NCBI GenBank assembly: GCA_044598425.1
Contig: CP172536.1
Location: 62,001-126,000 of the forward strand
Origin: JAEVLT01 sp044598425
GTDB lineage: Bacteria > Bacillota > Bacilli > Bacillales > Cytobacillaceae
DNA length: 64,000 bases
Reading direction: 5' to 3'
Below are positions 26,893 through 43,039 of the stretch, in pieces (the first letter of the stretch is position 1; each line of letters begins with the position of its first letter). The translations under genes and the position numbers were made by a program. The notes under the pieces are model-generated. The model was not told the origin of the DNA. It worked only from the letters and a program-made list of their open reading frames with translations, and did no database searches.

Positions 26893-28377
26893 ATGAGTCA
26901 GGAAGAATTAAATGACCAATTGAGGGTCAGACGCGAAAAAATGGCCGCAATGCGTGAGAATGGAATTGATCCATTTGGAAAACGGTTTGAGCGTTCGCAC
27001 TTTTCTAAGGATTTAATTGAACAATACGGTGAATTAGAAAAAGAAGAACTGGAAGCAAAAAATATCTCGGTAATTTTAGCCGGGCGGATTATGACCAAGC
27101 GCGGCAAAGGAAAAGCGGGTTTTGCCCATATTCAAGACTTAACGGGACAAATCCAAGTCTATGTAAGACAGGATGCTGTCGGTGAAGAGCAATATGAAAT
27201 TTTCGACTCAACGGATTTAGGAGACATTGTCGGGGTTTCCGGAACTCTTTTTAAAACAAAAGTAGGAGAACTTTCAATTAAAGTAAAAGATTTTGTCTTT
27301 CTGACAAAAGCGCTTCGCCCGCTACCGGACAAGTTCCATGGGCTAAAAGATGTAGAACAGCGTTACCGTCAGCGTTATTTAGATTTGATCATGAGCCAGG
27401 AAAGCAAATCTACTTTTATTACCCGGAGCCGGATCATTCAGGCGATGCGCCGTTATTTGGATAGCCACGGCTATTTGGAAGTCGAGACGCCGATGATGCA
27501 CGCAATTGCCGGCGGCGCGTCTGCCCGTCCGTTTATTACTCATCATAATGCGCTTGATATTCCTTTGTATATGAGGATCGCAATTGAGCTTCATTTAAAA
27601 CGTTTGATTGTCGGTGGGCTAGAAAAAGTGTATGAAATTGGACGAGTATTCCGGAATGAAGGAGTATCAACCCGGCACAATCCAGAGTTTACTATGATCG
27701 AACTATATGAAGCTTACGCGGATTTCCGAGATATTATGAGCTTAACAGAAAATTTGATTGCTCACGTTGCTCAAGAAGTGTTGGGGACAACGACTGTCAA
27801 ATATGGAGAGTATGAAGTTGACCTCAAACCTGAATGGAAGAGACTTCACATGGTTGACGCAATTAAGGAATACACCGGTGTTGATTTCTGGAAGGAAATG
27901 AGCGTGGAAGAGGCTCGTGAGCTGGCAAAAGCAAACAGCGTTGAAATTACCGAGCATATGAAATATGGCCATATCGTGAATGAATTCTTTGAGCAAAAGG
28001 TAGAAGAAAAGCTGATCCAGCCGACATTTATTTACGGACACCCAGTTGAAATTTCCCCTCTTGCGAAGAAAAATGAACAGGATCCTCGCTTCACTGATCG
28101 TTTTGAACTGTTTATTGTTGCTCGTGAACATGCCAATGCATTTACAGAACTGAATGATCCAATTGATCAAAGAGAACGCTTTGAAGCGCAATTAAAAGAG
28201 CGTGAGCATGGCAATGATGAAGCGCATATGATGGATGAAGATTTCGTTGAAGCTCTAGAATACGGTATGCCGCCAACAGGAGGCTTAGGAATTGGGATTG
28301 ACCGTCTTGTTATGCTGTTAACGAATTCACCTTCGATTCGTGATGTTCTGTTATTTCCATTAATGCGCCAGCGATAA
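26893..28377 (+). CDS. lysS: Lysyl-tRNA synthetase, class II
   Basis: The 494-aa enzyme has an N-terminal OB-fold anticodon-binding domain (about 55-150) and a class II catalytic core with motif 2 FRNEGVSTRHNPEFT and motif 3 GLGIGIDRLVMLL. GGAGTTGATAGC precedes ATG 26893. The length is typical. It is the last protein gene before the first rRNA operon, as in B. subtilis. Confidence 0.97.
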   Translation: MSQEELNDQLRVRREKMAAMRENGIDPFGKRFERSHFSKDLIEQYGELEKEELEAKNISVILAGRIMTKRGKGKAGFAHIQDLTGQIQVYVRQDAVGEEQYEIFDSTDLGDIVGVSGTLFKTKVGELSIKVKDFVFLTKALRPLPDKFHGLKDVEQRYRQRYLDLIMSQESKSTFITRSRIIQAMRRYLDSHGYLEVETPMMHAIAGGASARPFITHHNALDIPLYMRIAIELHLKRLIVGGLEKVYEIGRVFRNEGVSTRHNPEFTMIELYEAYADFRDIMSLTENLIAHVAQEVLGTTTVKYGEYEVDLKPEWKRLHMVDAIKEYTGVDFWKEMSVEEARELAKANSVEITEHMKYGHIVNEFFEQKVEEKLIQPTFIYGHPVEISPLAKKNEQDPRFTDRFELFIVAREHANAFTELNDPIDQRERFEAQLKEREHGNDEAHMMDEDFVEALEYGMPPTGGLGIGIDRLVMLLTNSPSIRDVLLFPLMRQR

Positions 28378-28414
28378 TAGTAAAAAGCTGACCCTGATAT
28401 TGAGGGAGAACTAC

Positions 28415-28447
28415 AAAAGCGCCGAAGCAGCCGGCGCTTTTCCTTTA
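28415..28447 (+). terminator. Terminator after lysS
   Basis: The 10-bp stem AAAAGCGCCG / CGGCGCTTTT with a seven-base loop is followed by CC then TTTAG, so the T-run is partly within the stem. Confidence 0.8.
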
Positions 28448-28568
28448 GTGTTCGTCATTGGGTGCTGTCTTAAGGCTGTACATTTCTAAGTTTGACTCAT
28501 TATATTGCCAGTGAAAAACTTCAAATTTATTACAGAGTGTATTGCTGAAAAAATCTTTAAAAAAGTTG

Positions 28569-28597
28569 TTGCGCGGAGTGAAAAAGGGTGTTATATT
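28569..28597 (+). promoter_or_regulatory. rrn operon 1 promoter P1
   Basis: TTGCGC (28569-28574), a 17-base spacer and TATATT (28592-28597). Confidence 0.65.
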
Positions 28598-28652
28598 ATT
28601 AAATGTTGCTGCGAGACAGTGGATTTAGCAAAATAGAAATTTAAAAAAACTG

Positions 28653-28681
28653 TTGACGCAAGCAATTGAAAATGTTATATT
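28653..28681 (+). promoter_or_regulatory. rrn operon 1 promoter P2
   Basis: TTGACG (28653-28658), a 17-base spacer and TATATT (28676-28681). Tandem promoters are usual for Bacillus rRNA operons. Confidence 0.8.
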
Positions 28682-28715
28682 AATAAAGTCGCTTCTGGGC
28701 GAAAAACATTAAAAT

Positions 28716-28731
28716 TTGTTCTTTGAAAACT
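28716..28731 (+). promoter_or_regulatory. boxA-like antitermination site in rrn leader 1
   Basis: TTGTTCTTTGAAAACT is repeated before the second 16S gene (near 34725) and a close relative occurs in both 16S-23S spacers (for example near 30473). This is the standard Bacillus rrn boxA position. Confidence 0.65.
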
Positions 28732-28823
28732 AAACAAACAATACGTCAACAAAGAATCATGATGTTTGCTTATCATTAGGAAGCAGCATCAGCCAACGTT
28801 AATTTTAAATGAGCTATATCAAA

Positions 28824-30380
<1,557 letters not shown>

Positions 30381-30599
30381 AAAATGTTCGCAAGAACATC
30401 AAATCGTTGGTTGATTGTTGGAACGCGTATTTTGTTTGTTTAGTTTTGAAGGAATAATCCTTCAAAGCATTCGTTCTTTGAAAACTAGATAATCGTATAG
30501 AAGAAGTCAAGAGTAAGAACCGAGTAATCGCTTTTTTAGGTATTCTCTATTAATAGAGATGAACTAAGACAAATCAGCAGAAGCTGATCATTTGTCGAT

Positions 30600-33534
<2,935 letters not shown>

Positions 33535-33615
33535 AGTTTTTTGATATGCGAACTCGTTCTTCGCTTCCTTCTTCTTGATTACCTAGTTTTGAGGGAATGA
33601 ACCTCAATTAAATAG

Positions 33616-33732
<117 letters not shown>

Positions 33733-33740
33733 TATAATAT

Positions 33741-33816
33741 GGAGGATTAGCTCAGCTGGGAGAGCATCTGCCTTACAAGCAGAGGGTCGGCGGTTCGATC
33801 CCGTCATCCTCCACCA
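33741..33816 (+). tRNA. tRNA-Val (TAC)
   Basis: 76 nt including an encoded CCA; anticodon loop CTTACAA. First gene of the nine-tRNA cluster, 8 bases after 5S, so it is transcribed with rrn operon 1. Confidence 0.96.
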
Positions 33817-33824
33817 TTTGACAT

Positions 33825-33900
<76 letters not shown>

Positions 33901-33907
33901 TTTGTAC

Positions 33908-34037
33908 GAGCCATTAGCTCAGTCGGTAGAGCAACGAGCGAATCTTCTTGGTTACGCTTCGAGTTGCGAGAAAGAACGAGAGTTCTTTTGAGCATCTGAC
34001 TGAAGGAAAATTTTTTTCTAGGGTTTAAAATCTATAC
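33908..34037 (+). pseudogene. Partial, interrupted copy of tRNA-Lys
   Basis: The first 26 nt (GAGCCATTAGCTCAGTCGGT plus AGAGCA, 33908-33933) are identical to the 5' part of the intact tRNA-Lys at 34038. About 60 unrelated bases follow, then GAGCATCTGACT (starting near 33988), which again matches tRNA-Lys into its anticodon stem, after which the sequence diverges (GAAGGAAAATTTTT). GAGCA borders the interruption on both sides. The anticodon, T-arm and acceptor 3' strand are missing, so it cannot be a working tRNA as read. Confidence 0.85.
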
Positions 34038-34113
34038 GAGCCATTAGCTCAGTCGGTAGAGCATCTGACTTTTAATCAGAGGGTCGAAGGTTCGAGTCCT
34101 TCATGGCTCACCA
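34038..34113 (+). tRNA. tRNA-Lys (TTT)
   Basis: 76 nt including an encoded CCA; anticodon loop CTTTTAA. This is the intact copy following the partial duplicate. Confidence 0.96.
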
Positions 34114-34129
34114 TTCAAATGAAAAATAT

Positions 34130-34211
34130 GCGGGTGTGGCGGAATTGGCAGACGCACCAGACTTAGGATCTGGCGCCGTAAGGCGTGGGGGTTCGACTCC
34201 CTTCACCCGCA
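34130..34211 (+). tRNA. tRNA-Leu (TAG)
   Basis: 82 nt with a long variable arm; anticodon loop CTTAGGA. The acceptor stem is GCGGGTG / CACCCGC, and CCA is not encoded (TCG follows the discriminator A). Confidence 0.95.
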
Positions 34212-34223
34212 TCGTTTAATAAT

Positions 34224-34298
34224 GCGGAAGTAGTTCAGTGGTAGAACACCACCTTGCCAAGGTGGGGGTCGCGGGTTCGAATCCCGTCTTCCGCTCCA
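34224..34298 (+). tRNA. tRNA-Gly (GCC)
   Basis: 75 nt including an encoded CCA; anticodon loop TTGCCAA. Confidence 0.96.
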
Positions 34299-34303
34299 TA
34301 TAT

Positions 34304-34392
34304 GCCGGGGTGGCGGAACTGGCAGACGCACAGGACTTAAAATCCTGCGGTAGGTGACTACCGTACCGGTTCGATTCCGGTCCTCGGCACCA
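34304..34392 (+). tRNA. tRNA-Leu (TAA)
   Basis: 89 nt including an encoded CCA, with a long variable arm; anticodon loop CTTAAAA. Confidence 0.96.
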
Positions 34393-34399
34393 TTTAAAT

Positions 34400-34476
<77 letters not shown>

Positions 34477-34481
34477 TATTG

Positions 34482-34558
34482 CGGGAAGTAGCTCAGCTTG
34501 GTAGAGCACTTGGTTTGGGACCAAGGGGTCGCAGGTTCGAATCCTGTCTTCCCGACCA
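34482..34558 (+). tRNA. tRNA-Pro (TGG)
   Basis: 77 nt including an encoded CCA; anticodon loop TTTGGGA. Confidence 0.96.
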
Positions 34559-34576
34559 TTTAATACTTATATTTAT

Positions 34577-34652
34577 GGGGGCTTAGCTCAGCTGGGAGAG
34601 CGCCTGCTTTGCACGCAGGAGGTCAGCGGTTCGATCCCGCTAGCCTCCACCA
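34577..34652 (+). tRNA. tRNA-Ala (TGC)
   Basis: 76 nt including an encoded CCA; anticodon loop TTTGCAC. Last gene of the cluster; the order Val-Thr-Lys-Leu-Gly-Leu-Arg-Pro-Ala matches trnJ of B. subtilis. Confidence 0.96.
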
Positions 34653-34670
34653 TATAATTTAAAAAAATTA

Positions 34671-34699
34671 TTGACTTATCATAAAAAAGTTGATAGTAT
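34671..34699 (+). promoter_or_regulatory. rrn operon 2 promoter
   Basis: TTGACT (34671-34676), a 17-base spacer and TAGTAT (34694-34699). Only one promoter is seen, unlike operon 1; no terminator separates it from the tRNA cluster, so read-through from operon 1 is possible. A boxA-like site follows near 34725. Confidence 0.8.
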
Positions 34700-34831
34700 T
34701 TAAAAGTTGCTTGTTGCAACTGATTGTTCTTTGAAAACTAAACAAACAATACGTCAACAAAGAATCATGATGTTTGCTTATCTTTAGGAAGCAGCATCAG
34801 CCAACGTTAATTTTAAATGAGCTATATCAAA

Positions 34832-36388
<1,557 letters not shown>

Positions 36389-36599
36389 AAAATGTTCGCA
36401 AGAACATCAAATCGTTGGTTGTTGTGCGTATATGTTTGTTTAGTTTTGAAGGAATAATCCTTCAAAACATTCGTTCTTTGAAAACTAGATAATCGTATAG
36501 AAGAAGTCAAGAGTAAGAACCGAGTAATCGCTTTTTTAGGTATTCTCTATTAATAGAGATGAACTAAGACAAATCAGCAGAAGCTGATCATTTGTCGAT

Positions 36600-39534
<2,935 letters not shown>

Positions 39535-39617
39535 AAATTTTTTTGATATGCGAACTCGTTCTTCGCTTCCTTCTTCTTGATTACCTAGTTTTGAGGGAAT
39601 GAACCTCAATTAAATAG

Positions 39618-39734
<117 letters not shown>

Positions 39735-39739
39735 AAACG

Positions 39740-39769
39740 AAAAGACAATCTGAAAAGATTGTCTTTTTT
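39740..39769 (+). terminator. Terminator of rrn operon 2
   Basis: AAAGACAATCT / AGATTGTCTTT with a GAAA-type loop, then TTTTTT. Operon 1 has no such hairpin after its 5S, consistent with transcription continuing into the tRNAs. Confidence 0.9.
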
Positions 39770-39824
39770 GTAATATCAGAATTTATATGTTGACCCTTTT
39801 TTGCGATTGCGGGAAAATCGAAAC

Positions 39825-41129
39825 ATGGAGCCAAATATTCTGAAACGTATCTTTTTTGACCAAAATCAGCATTGGGATAAATTTGTAAAAAAACATCATA
39901 AGAACCTTCGGCCGATAGTGATTAAAGAGGTGGAGAAATTTAGGGGCTGCGGAAATCCGAAAAATGGATTCAAATTATTCGTGTGTGAAGGATGTAATGA
40001 TGTCAAAAAAGTTCCTTTTCGTTGTAAAGGGAGATTTTGTACAACCTGTAGTTGTGGGGAAACAGAAGAGTGGGAGAGATTGCTTTCGGAAGATGTATTC
40101 CAAGTCAATCATCGACATGTTATTTTCACGATTGATGAAGGATTAAGAAATATTTTTCTCAAACACCGTGAATTTCTAAAAGAATTCATGGATGAGGCAG
40201 TTGGAATAGTACAACAGTGGTTTGAGAAAAAATTCAAAGTAACACCTGGAATCATTGCAGGGCTACACACTTTTGGATCTCGTTTAAATTTCAATCCACA
40301 TGTACATATGCTAGTAACAATGGGCGGAATGAAAAAGAACGGGGAATGGAAGACTTATGATTATATTCCATTTCATATGTTAAGAAAACAATGGCAAACG
40401 GTAGTATTAAAACTAATTCGAAAAAGTGTATGTGATGAGGAAAAGAAAAAAATTCAACCACTTTTACAAAAGGCTTTTTCCGCGAATGGGGAAGGCTTCT
40501 ATGTGTATGCCCCAAAACAAAAAGGGAATGTAAAGGAACAGCTGAAATATATTGGCCGTTATATTCGTCGACCTGCGATTGCTTTAGGACGGATTGAAGA
40601 ATATGATGGTCAATTTGTAACATTTAAATATATGGATAAAACGGATGGAAAAGAAAAACGGGAAAAGATAACGGTAGAAGAGTTTATCGGAAGATTGATC
40701 CGACATATTCCGGATGAAAACTTTAAAACAATAAGATACTATGGTGTTTATTCAAGAAGGAAGAAAGCTGATTGTAAACAAAAAGTAGCGATTTTTCAAG
40801 AAAAAGTTAAAAGACAGATAGTAAAGGTGAAAAAAGTTCTTCGAAAGAGAAATTGGAGCCAAAGAATAAAGGACCTGACTGGTAAAGACCCAATGGTCTG
40901 TTCAAAGTGCTCGTGTTACTATGAGTTCAAGGGATCCGTCTGTCTTCAGGATGGAACCTTAAAGATAAAATATGCCAAATGTAAGTATTCAAGGGCATAT
41001 CTTGAAAGGATGATTGCGTATTTCACCGGTGTCAAAACAACGGAAAAAAGGGAAGAAAAAGAAACGTTTAGTAAATCAAAGCCAACCAAAGAAACAGAGC
41101 GTCAGCTATGTTTGTTTAGCGTGTCATGA
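39825..41129 (+). CDS. IS91-family transposase (HUH-type, Transposase_32 group)
   Basis: The 434-aa protein has an N-terminal zinc-binding domain (CNDVKKVPFRCKGRFCTTC, about residues 56-77), the HUH nickase motif in FNPHVHMLVT, and a conserved tyrosine stretch YIGRYIRRPAIA, where the catalytic tyrosine(s) are expected. A second C-rich motif CSKCSCYYEF lies near residue 362. These features fit the IS91/IS801 group, which nicks and replicates by a rolling-circle mechanism. ATG 39825 (MEPNILKRIFF) is preferred over TTG 39801, which lies in a poor context. The 3' end overlaps the downstream ORF in another frame. The frame is unbroken, so it may be active. Confidence 0.88.
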   Translation: MEPNILKRIFFDQNQHWDKFVKKHHKNLRPIVIKEVEKFRGCGNPKNGFKLFVCEGCNDVKKVPFRCKGRFCTTCSCGETEEWERLLSEDVFQVNHRHVIFTIDEGLRNIFLKHREFLKEFMDEAVGIVQQWFEKKFKVTPGIIAGLHTFGSRLNFNPHVHMLVTMGGMKKNGEWKTYDYIPFHMLRKQWQTVVLKLIRKSVCDEEKKKIQPLLQKAFSANGEGFYVYAPKQKGNVKEQLKYIGRYIRRPAIALGRIEEYDGQFVTFKYMDKTDGKEKREKITVEEFIGRLIRHIPDENFKTIRYYGVYSRRKKADCKQKVAIFQEKVKRQIVKVKKVLRKRNWSQRIKDLTGKDPMVCSKCSCYYEFKGSVCLQDGTLKIKYAKCKYSRAYLERMIAYFTGVKTTEKREEKETFSKSKPTKETERQLCLFSVS

Positions 41130-41295
41130 AAAAGAGGAAATTCCATTGAATGTCGTAAGGGATTTTGACTTAATGGATGATGGAGATCCAACCACTCCAC
41201 CGATGTTTTCATGCGAAAAATGTGGTGGACAAATGTATCCAGTGTACTACAAAGGAGTACATGGTATAGAGTACAAACTATCGGATGTTCTCTAA
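41014..41295 (+). CDS. Small zinc-ribbon ORF overlapping the IS91-like transposase
   Basis: The ORF starts (TTG 41014, AAAGGA just upstream) 116 bases before the end of the transposase in a different frame and encodes 93 aa. The N-terminal third is lysine-rich; the rest contains CLACHEKEE and CEKCGGQMYP, a CxxC...CxxC pair typical of a zinc ribbon, then YYKGVHGIEYKL. I do not recognise the family. The non-overlapping part is well preserved in the remnant at 23248-23440, where four amino-acid changes are all mild or moderate, although a one-base insertion breaks the frame upstream. It may be an accessory of the element; a spurious ORF is less likely given the cysteine pairs. Confidence 0.6.
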   Translation: MRISPVSKQRKKGKKKKRLVNQSQPKKQSVSYVCLACHEKEEIPLNVVRDFDLMDDGDPTTPPMFSCEKCGGQMYPVYYKGVHGIEYKLSDVL

Positions 41296-41340
41296 CAAAA
41301 AGCCGCTTCGAATCTTATGGTTGATTCGGTTTATGGCACC

Positions 41341-41469
41341 CTGTTGATTGGAGCGGAAGGCACCGACTCCTGCGGGAAAAGCGGATCAAGGGAGACCCCG
41401 CAGGAGCGTAGCGACGAGGAGGCTCCCGACCGCCCGCGGAAAGCGAGTGCCTGGAGCGGAAATCAACAG
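41341..41469 (+). repeat. CTGTTGATT...AATCAACAG repeat, copy 3
   Basis: The 129-base repeat matches 23485-23613 and occupies the same place behind the IS91-like coding region, so in this genome it travels with, or was captured by, the element. Copy 1 at 22607-22740 is not next to a 3' end in this orientation. Confidence 0.85.
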
Positions 41470-41522
41470 ACTCCGTTTATCAGCCAAACCAAAAAGGATC
41501 GGGCGGTTTTTGCCCGGTTTTT

Positions 41523-41714
41523 CTTATCATGAATGAAAGGGAGAACCAGTTCTTATTGTCTGAATATCGCATTTATGGCAATACTGAAACTGCCTGCAGC
41601 CTTGATTAAAACCCATATCAATTTAAATAGTAATCCGTTCGTAAGCCCAATTTTTTAACATAAAATAGGTTTTGAACTGCAAATATTTGGAGAAAATATC
41701 ATAATATCAAAACG
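41523..41714. other. IS-ctsR intergenic, nothing recognised
   Basis: About 190 AT-rich bases with no open frame, tRNA or strong hairpin that I can see. The ctsR promoter follows. Confidence 0.5.
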
Positions 41715-41764
41715 TTGCAACAAAATAAGTTTTTCATGTATAATTAATGTCAAATATAGTCAAA
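41715..41764 (+). promoter_or_regulatory. ctsR operon promoter with CtsR operator
   Basis: TTGCAA (41715-41720), an 18-base spacer and perfect TATAAT (41739-41744) form a sigma A promoter. TGTCAAA-TAT-AGTCAAA at 41748-41764 fits the CtsR heptad repeat (RGTCAAA-NAN-RGTCAAA) with one mismatch and covers the predicted transcription start, so CtsR should repress its own operon until heat or protein stress. Confidence 0.9.
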
Positions 41765-41785
41765 GTCAGATGGGGGGGTGCGCAG

Positions 41786-42247
41786 ATGAGAAACATCTCC
41801 GATATCATTGAAAACTATTTGAAAAAAGTTTTAGAAATGAGCGAAGAAGACCTAGTTGAAATAAAGAGAAGTGAAATGGCTGATAAATTTCAGTGTGTGC
41901 CATCTCAAATAAACTATGTCATTAATACTCGATTTACTATTGAACGAGGATATATAGTGGAGAGCAAACGCGGCGGCGGTGGGTACATTCGAATCATGAA
42001 AGTTCAATCTCACGATGCAGTCCATTTAATTGACCATTTATTGTCACTTTTTGAGAATAGGATTAGTCAGTCCAGCGCCGAAGATGTAATATATCGACTC
42101 GTACAAGAGGAAATCATTACAACAAGAGAAGCAAAAATAATGTTAAGCGTAATTGATCGGTCTGTCTTATATATCGAACTGCCATTTCGGGATGAACTGC
42201 GGGCTCGAATGCTTAAAGCGATGTTAACCACCTTGAAATATAAATAA
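41786..42247 (+). CDS. ctsR: Heat-shock repressor CtsR
   Basis: The 153-aa repressor has an N-terminal winged helix (DKFQCVPSQINYVINTRF), the glycine-rich wing SKRGGGGYIRI, and a C-terminal domain ending ELRARMLKAMLTTLKYK. It represses clpC, clpP, clpE and its own operon. ATG 41786 has GGGGGGGTG upstream and gives an N-terminus like B. subtilis; an in-frame ATG at 41747 falls inside the operator and is rejected. Downstream, mcsA follows only after about 250 bases, longer than usual. Confidence 0.96.
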   Translation: MRNISDIIENYLKKVLEMSEEDLVEIKRSEMADKFQCVPSQINYVINTRFTIERGYIVESKRGGGGYIRIMKVQSHDAVHLIDHLLSLFENRISQSSAEDVIYRLVQEEIITTREAKIMLSVIDRSVLYIELPFRDELRARMLKAMLTTLKYK

Positions 42248-42499
42248 ACAACAACAATATTGTATGATTCAGGGGCAGGCGGCTACCAATAAAAATTACT
42301 TTAGAAAGCTGAATCGATTTTTTAAAGCCGGGTAAATAGACATAAGTTGCCTAAAATACGGATTTCCCGGAGTTAACATAGCCCACGTCATCGAGAAAAG
42401 ATGAAAACTGGGAAGCAGGAAATCCCGAACGATGTACAGAACTATTCAATGTCTAAAGTGAATGATAACAAGAGCCAAGCGAGCTGGAGAGGTGAAAAA
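42248..42499 (+). other. Long ctsR-mcsA spacer with several inverted repeats
   Basis: In B. subtilis ctsR and mcsA are almost adjacent; here 252 bases separate them. Complementary pairs are GATTCAG (42266-42272) / CTGAATC (42309-42315), CGGCT (42280-42284) / AGCCG (42326-42330), and GGATTTCC (42360-42367) / GGAAATCC (42418-42425). An in-frame ATG at 42401 would extend McsA by 33 residues but has no ribosome-binding site. I see no promoter, T-run or known riboswitch. Confidence 0.5.
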
Positions 42500-43039
42500 A
42501 TGATTTGTCAGGAATGTAATCAAAAACCGGCAACGCTGCATTTTACAAAAATAGTTAATGGAGAAAAAACGGAAGTTCACCTTTGTGAAAAATGTGCTCA
42601 AGAAAAAGGTGAAATGTTCATGCAAAACGGAGGATCTGGTTTTTCATTTAACAATTTATTAGCAGGTATTCTTAATATTGAGCCATCCTTTCAGCACCCC
42701 AGTCAAAATGCTTTTCAACAAGAAGAAGTACTTCAATGTGAAAGATGTTCGATGACCTACCCACAATTTGTTAAAGTGGGCCGGTTTGGATGTTCTCATT
42801 GCTATGAGACTTTTAAAGAACAGCTTAAGCCTGTATTAAGGAGACTGCATGGCGGGAATTGGGCGCATCATGGGAAAATTCCAAAAAGAGCAGGTGGGGG
42901 GATTCACTTGCGTAAAAAAATTGAAGAGTTAAAGGGCCTGTTAAAGGAAAAGATTGCTCACGAAGAGTTTGAAAAAGCAGCTGAAATCAGAGATGAAATT
43001 CGCTCCCTCGAAAAAAGAACAGCAGAGGGGGGAGAGTAG
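42500..43039 (+). CDS. mcsA: McsA, activator of protein-arginine kinase
   Basis: The 179-aa protein begins MICQECNQKP and has four CxxC zinc motifs in total (CQEC, CEKC, CERC, CSHC) and a C-terminal UVR motif (about 140-175). McsA activates the arginine kinase McsB and contributes to regulation of CtsR. ATG 42500 has GGAGAGGTG at a correct distance and matches the family N-terminus. It ends with TAG immediately before the mcsB ATG. Confidence 0.95.
   Translation: MICQECNQKPATLHFTKIVNGEKTEVHLCEKCAQEKGEMFMQNGGSGFSFNNLLAGILNIEPSFQHPSQNAFQQEEVLQCERCSMTYPQFVKVGRFGCSHCYETFKEQLKPVLRRLHGGNWAHHGKIPKRAGGGIHLRKKIEELKGLLKEKIAHEEFEKAAEIRDEIRSLEKRTAEGGE

Larger units (their letters stand above)
39773..41522 (+). 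mobile_element. IS91-like insertion element, apparently intact
   Basis: The element carries a full-length IS91-type transposase, an overlapping zinc-ribbon ORF, a 129-base repeat and a right-end hairpin. Right boundary: homology with the remnant at 22867-23668 stops just after the GCCCGGTTTTT hairpin arm at about 41522. Left boundary: TATCAGAATTTATAT at 39774-39788 is shared with the direct repeat at 22326 and 22512, so it is either the element end or a pre-existing repeat. No target-site duplication is seen, as expected for rolling-circle IS91 elements. It lies between the terminator of rrn operon 2 and the ctsR promoter, where it does not break any gene. Confidence 0.75.

Noticed and set aside
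42401..42499. Upstream in-frame ATG extending McsA by 33 residues
   Set aside because: It has no ribosome-binding site, and the family N-terminus MICQEC starts at 42500 after GGAGAGGTG.
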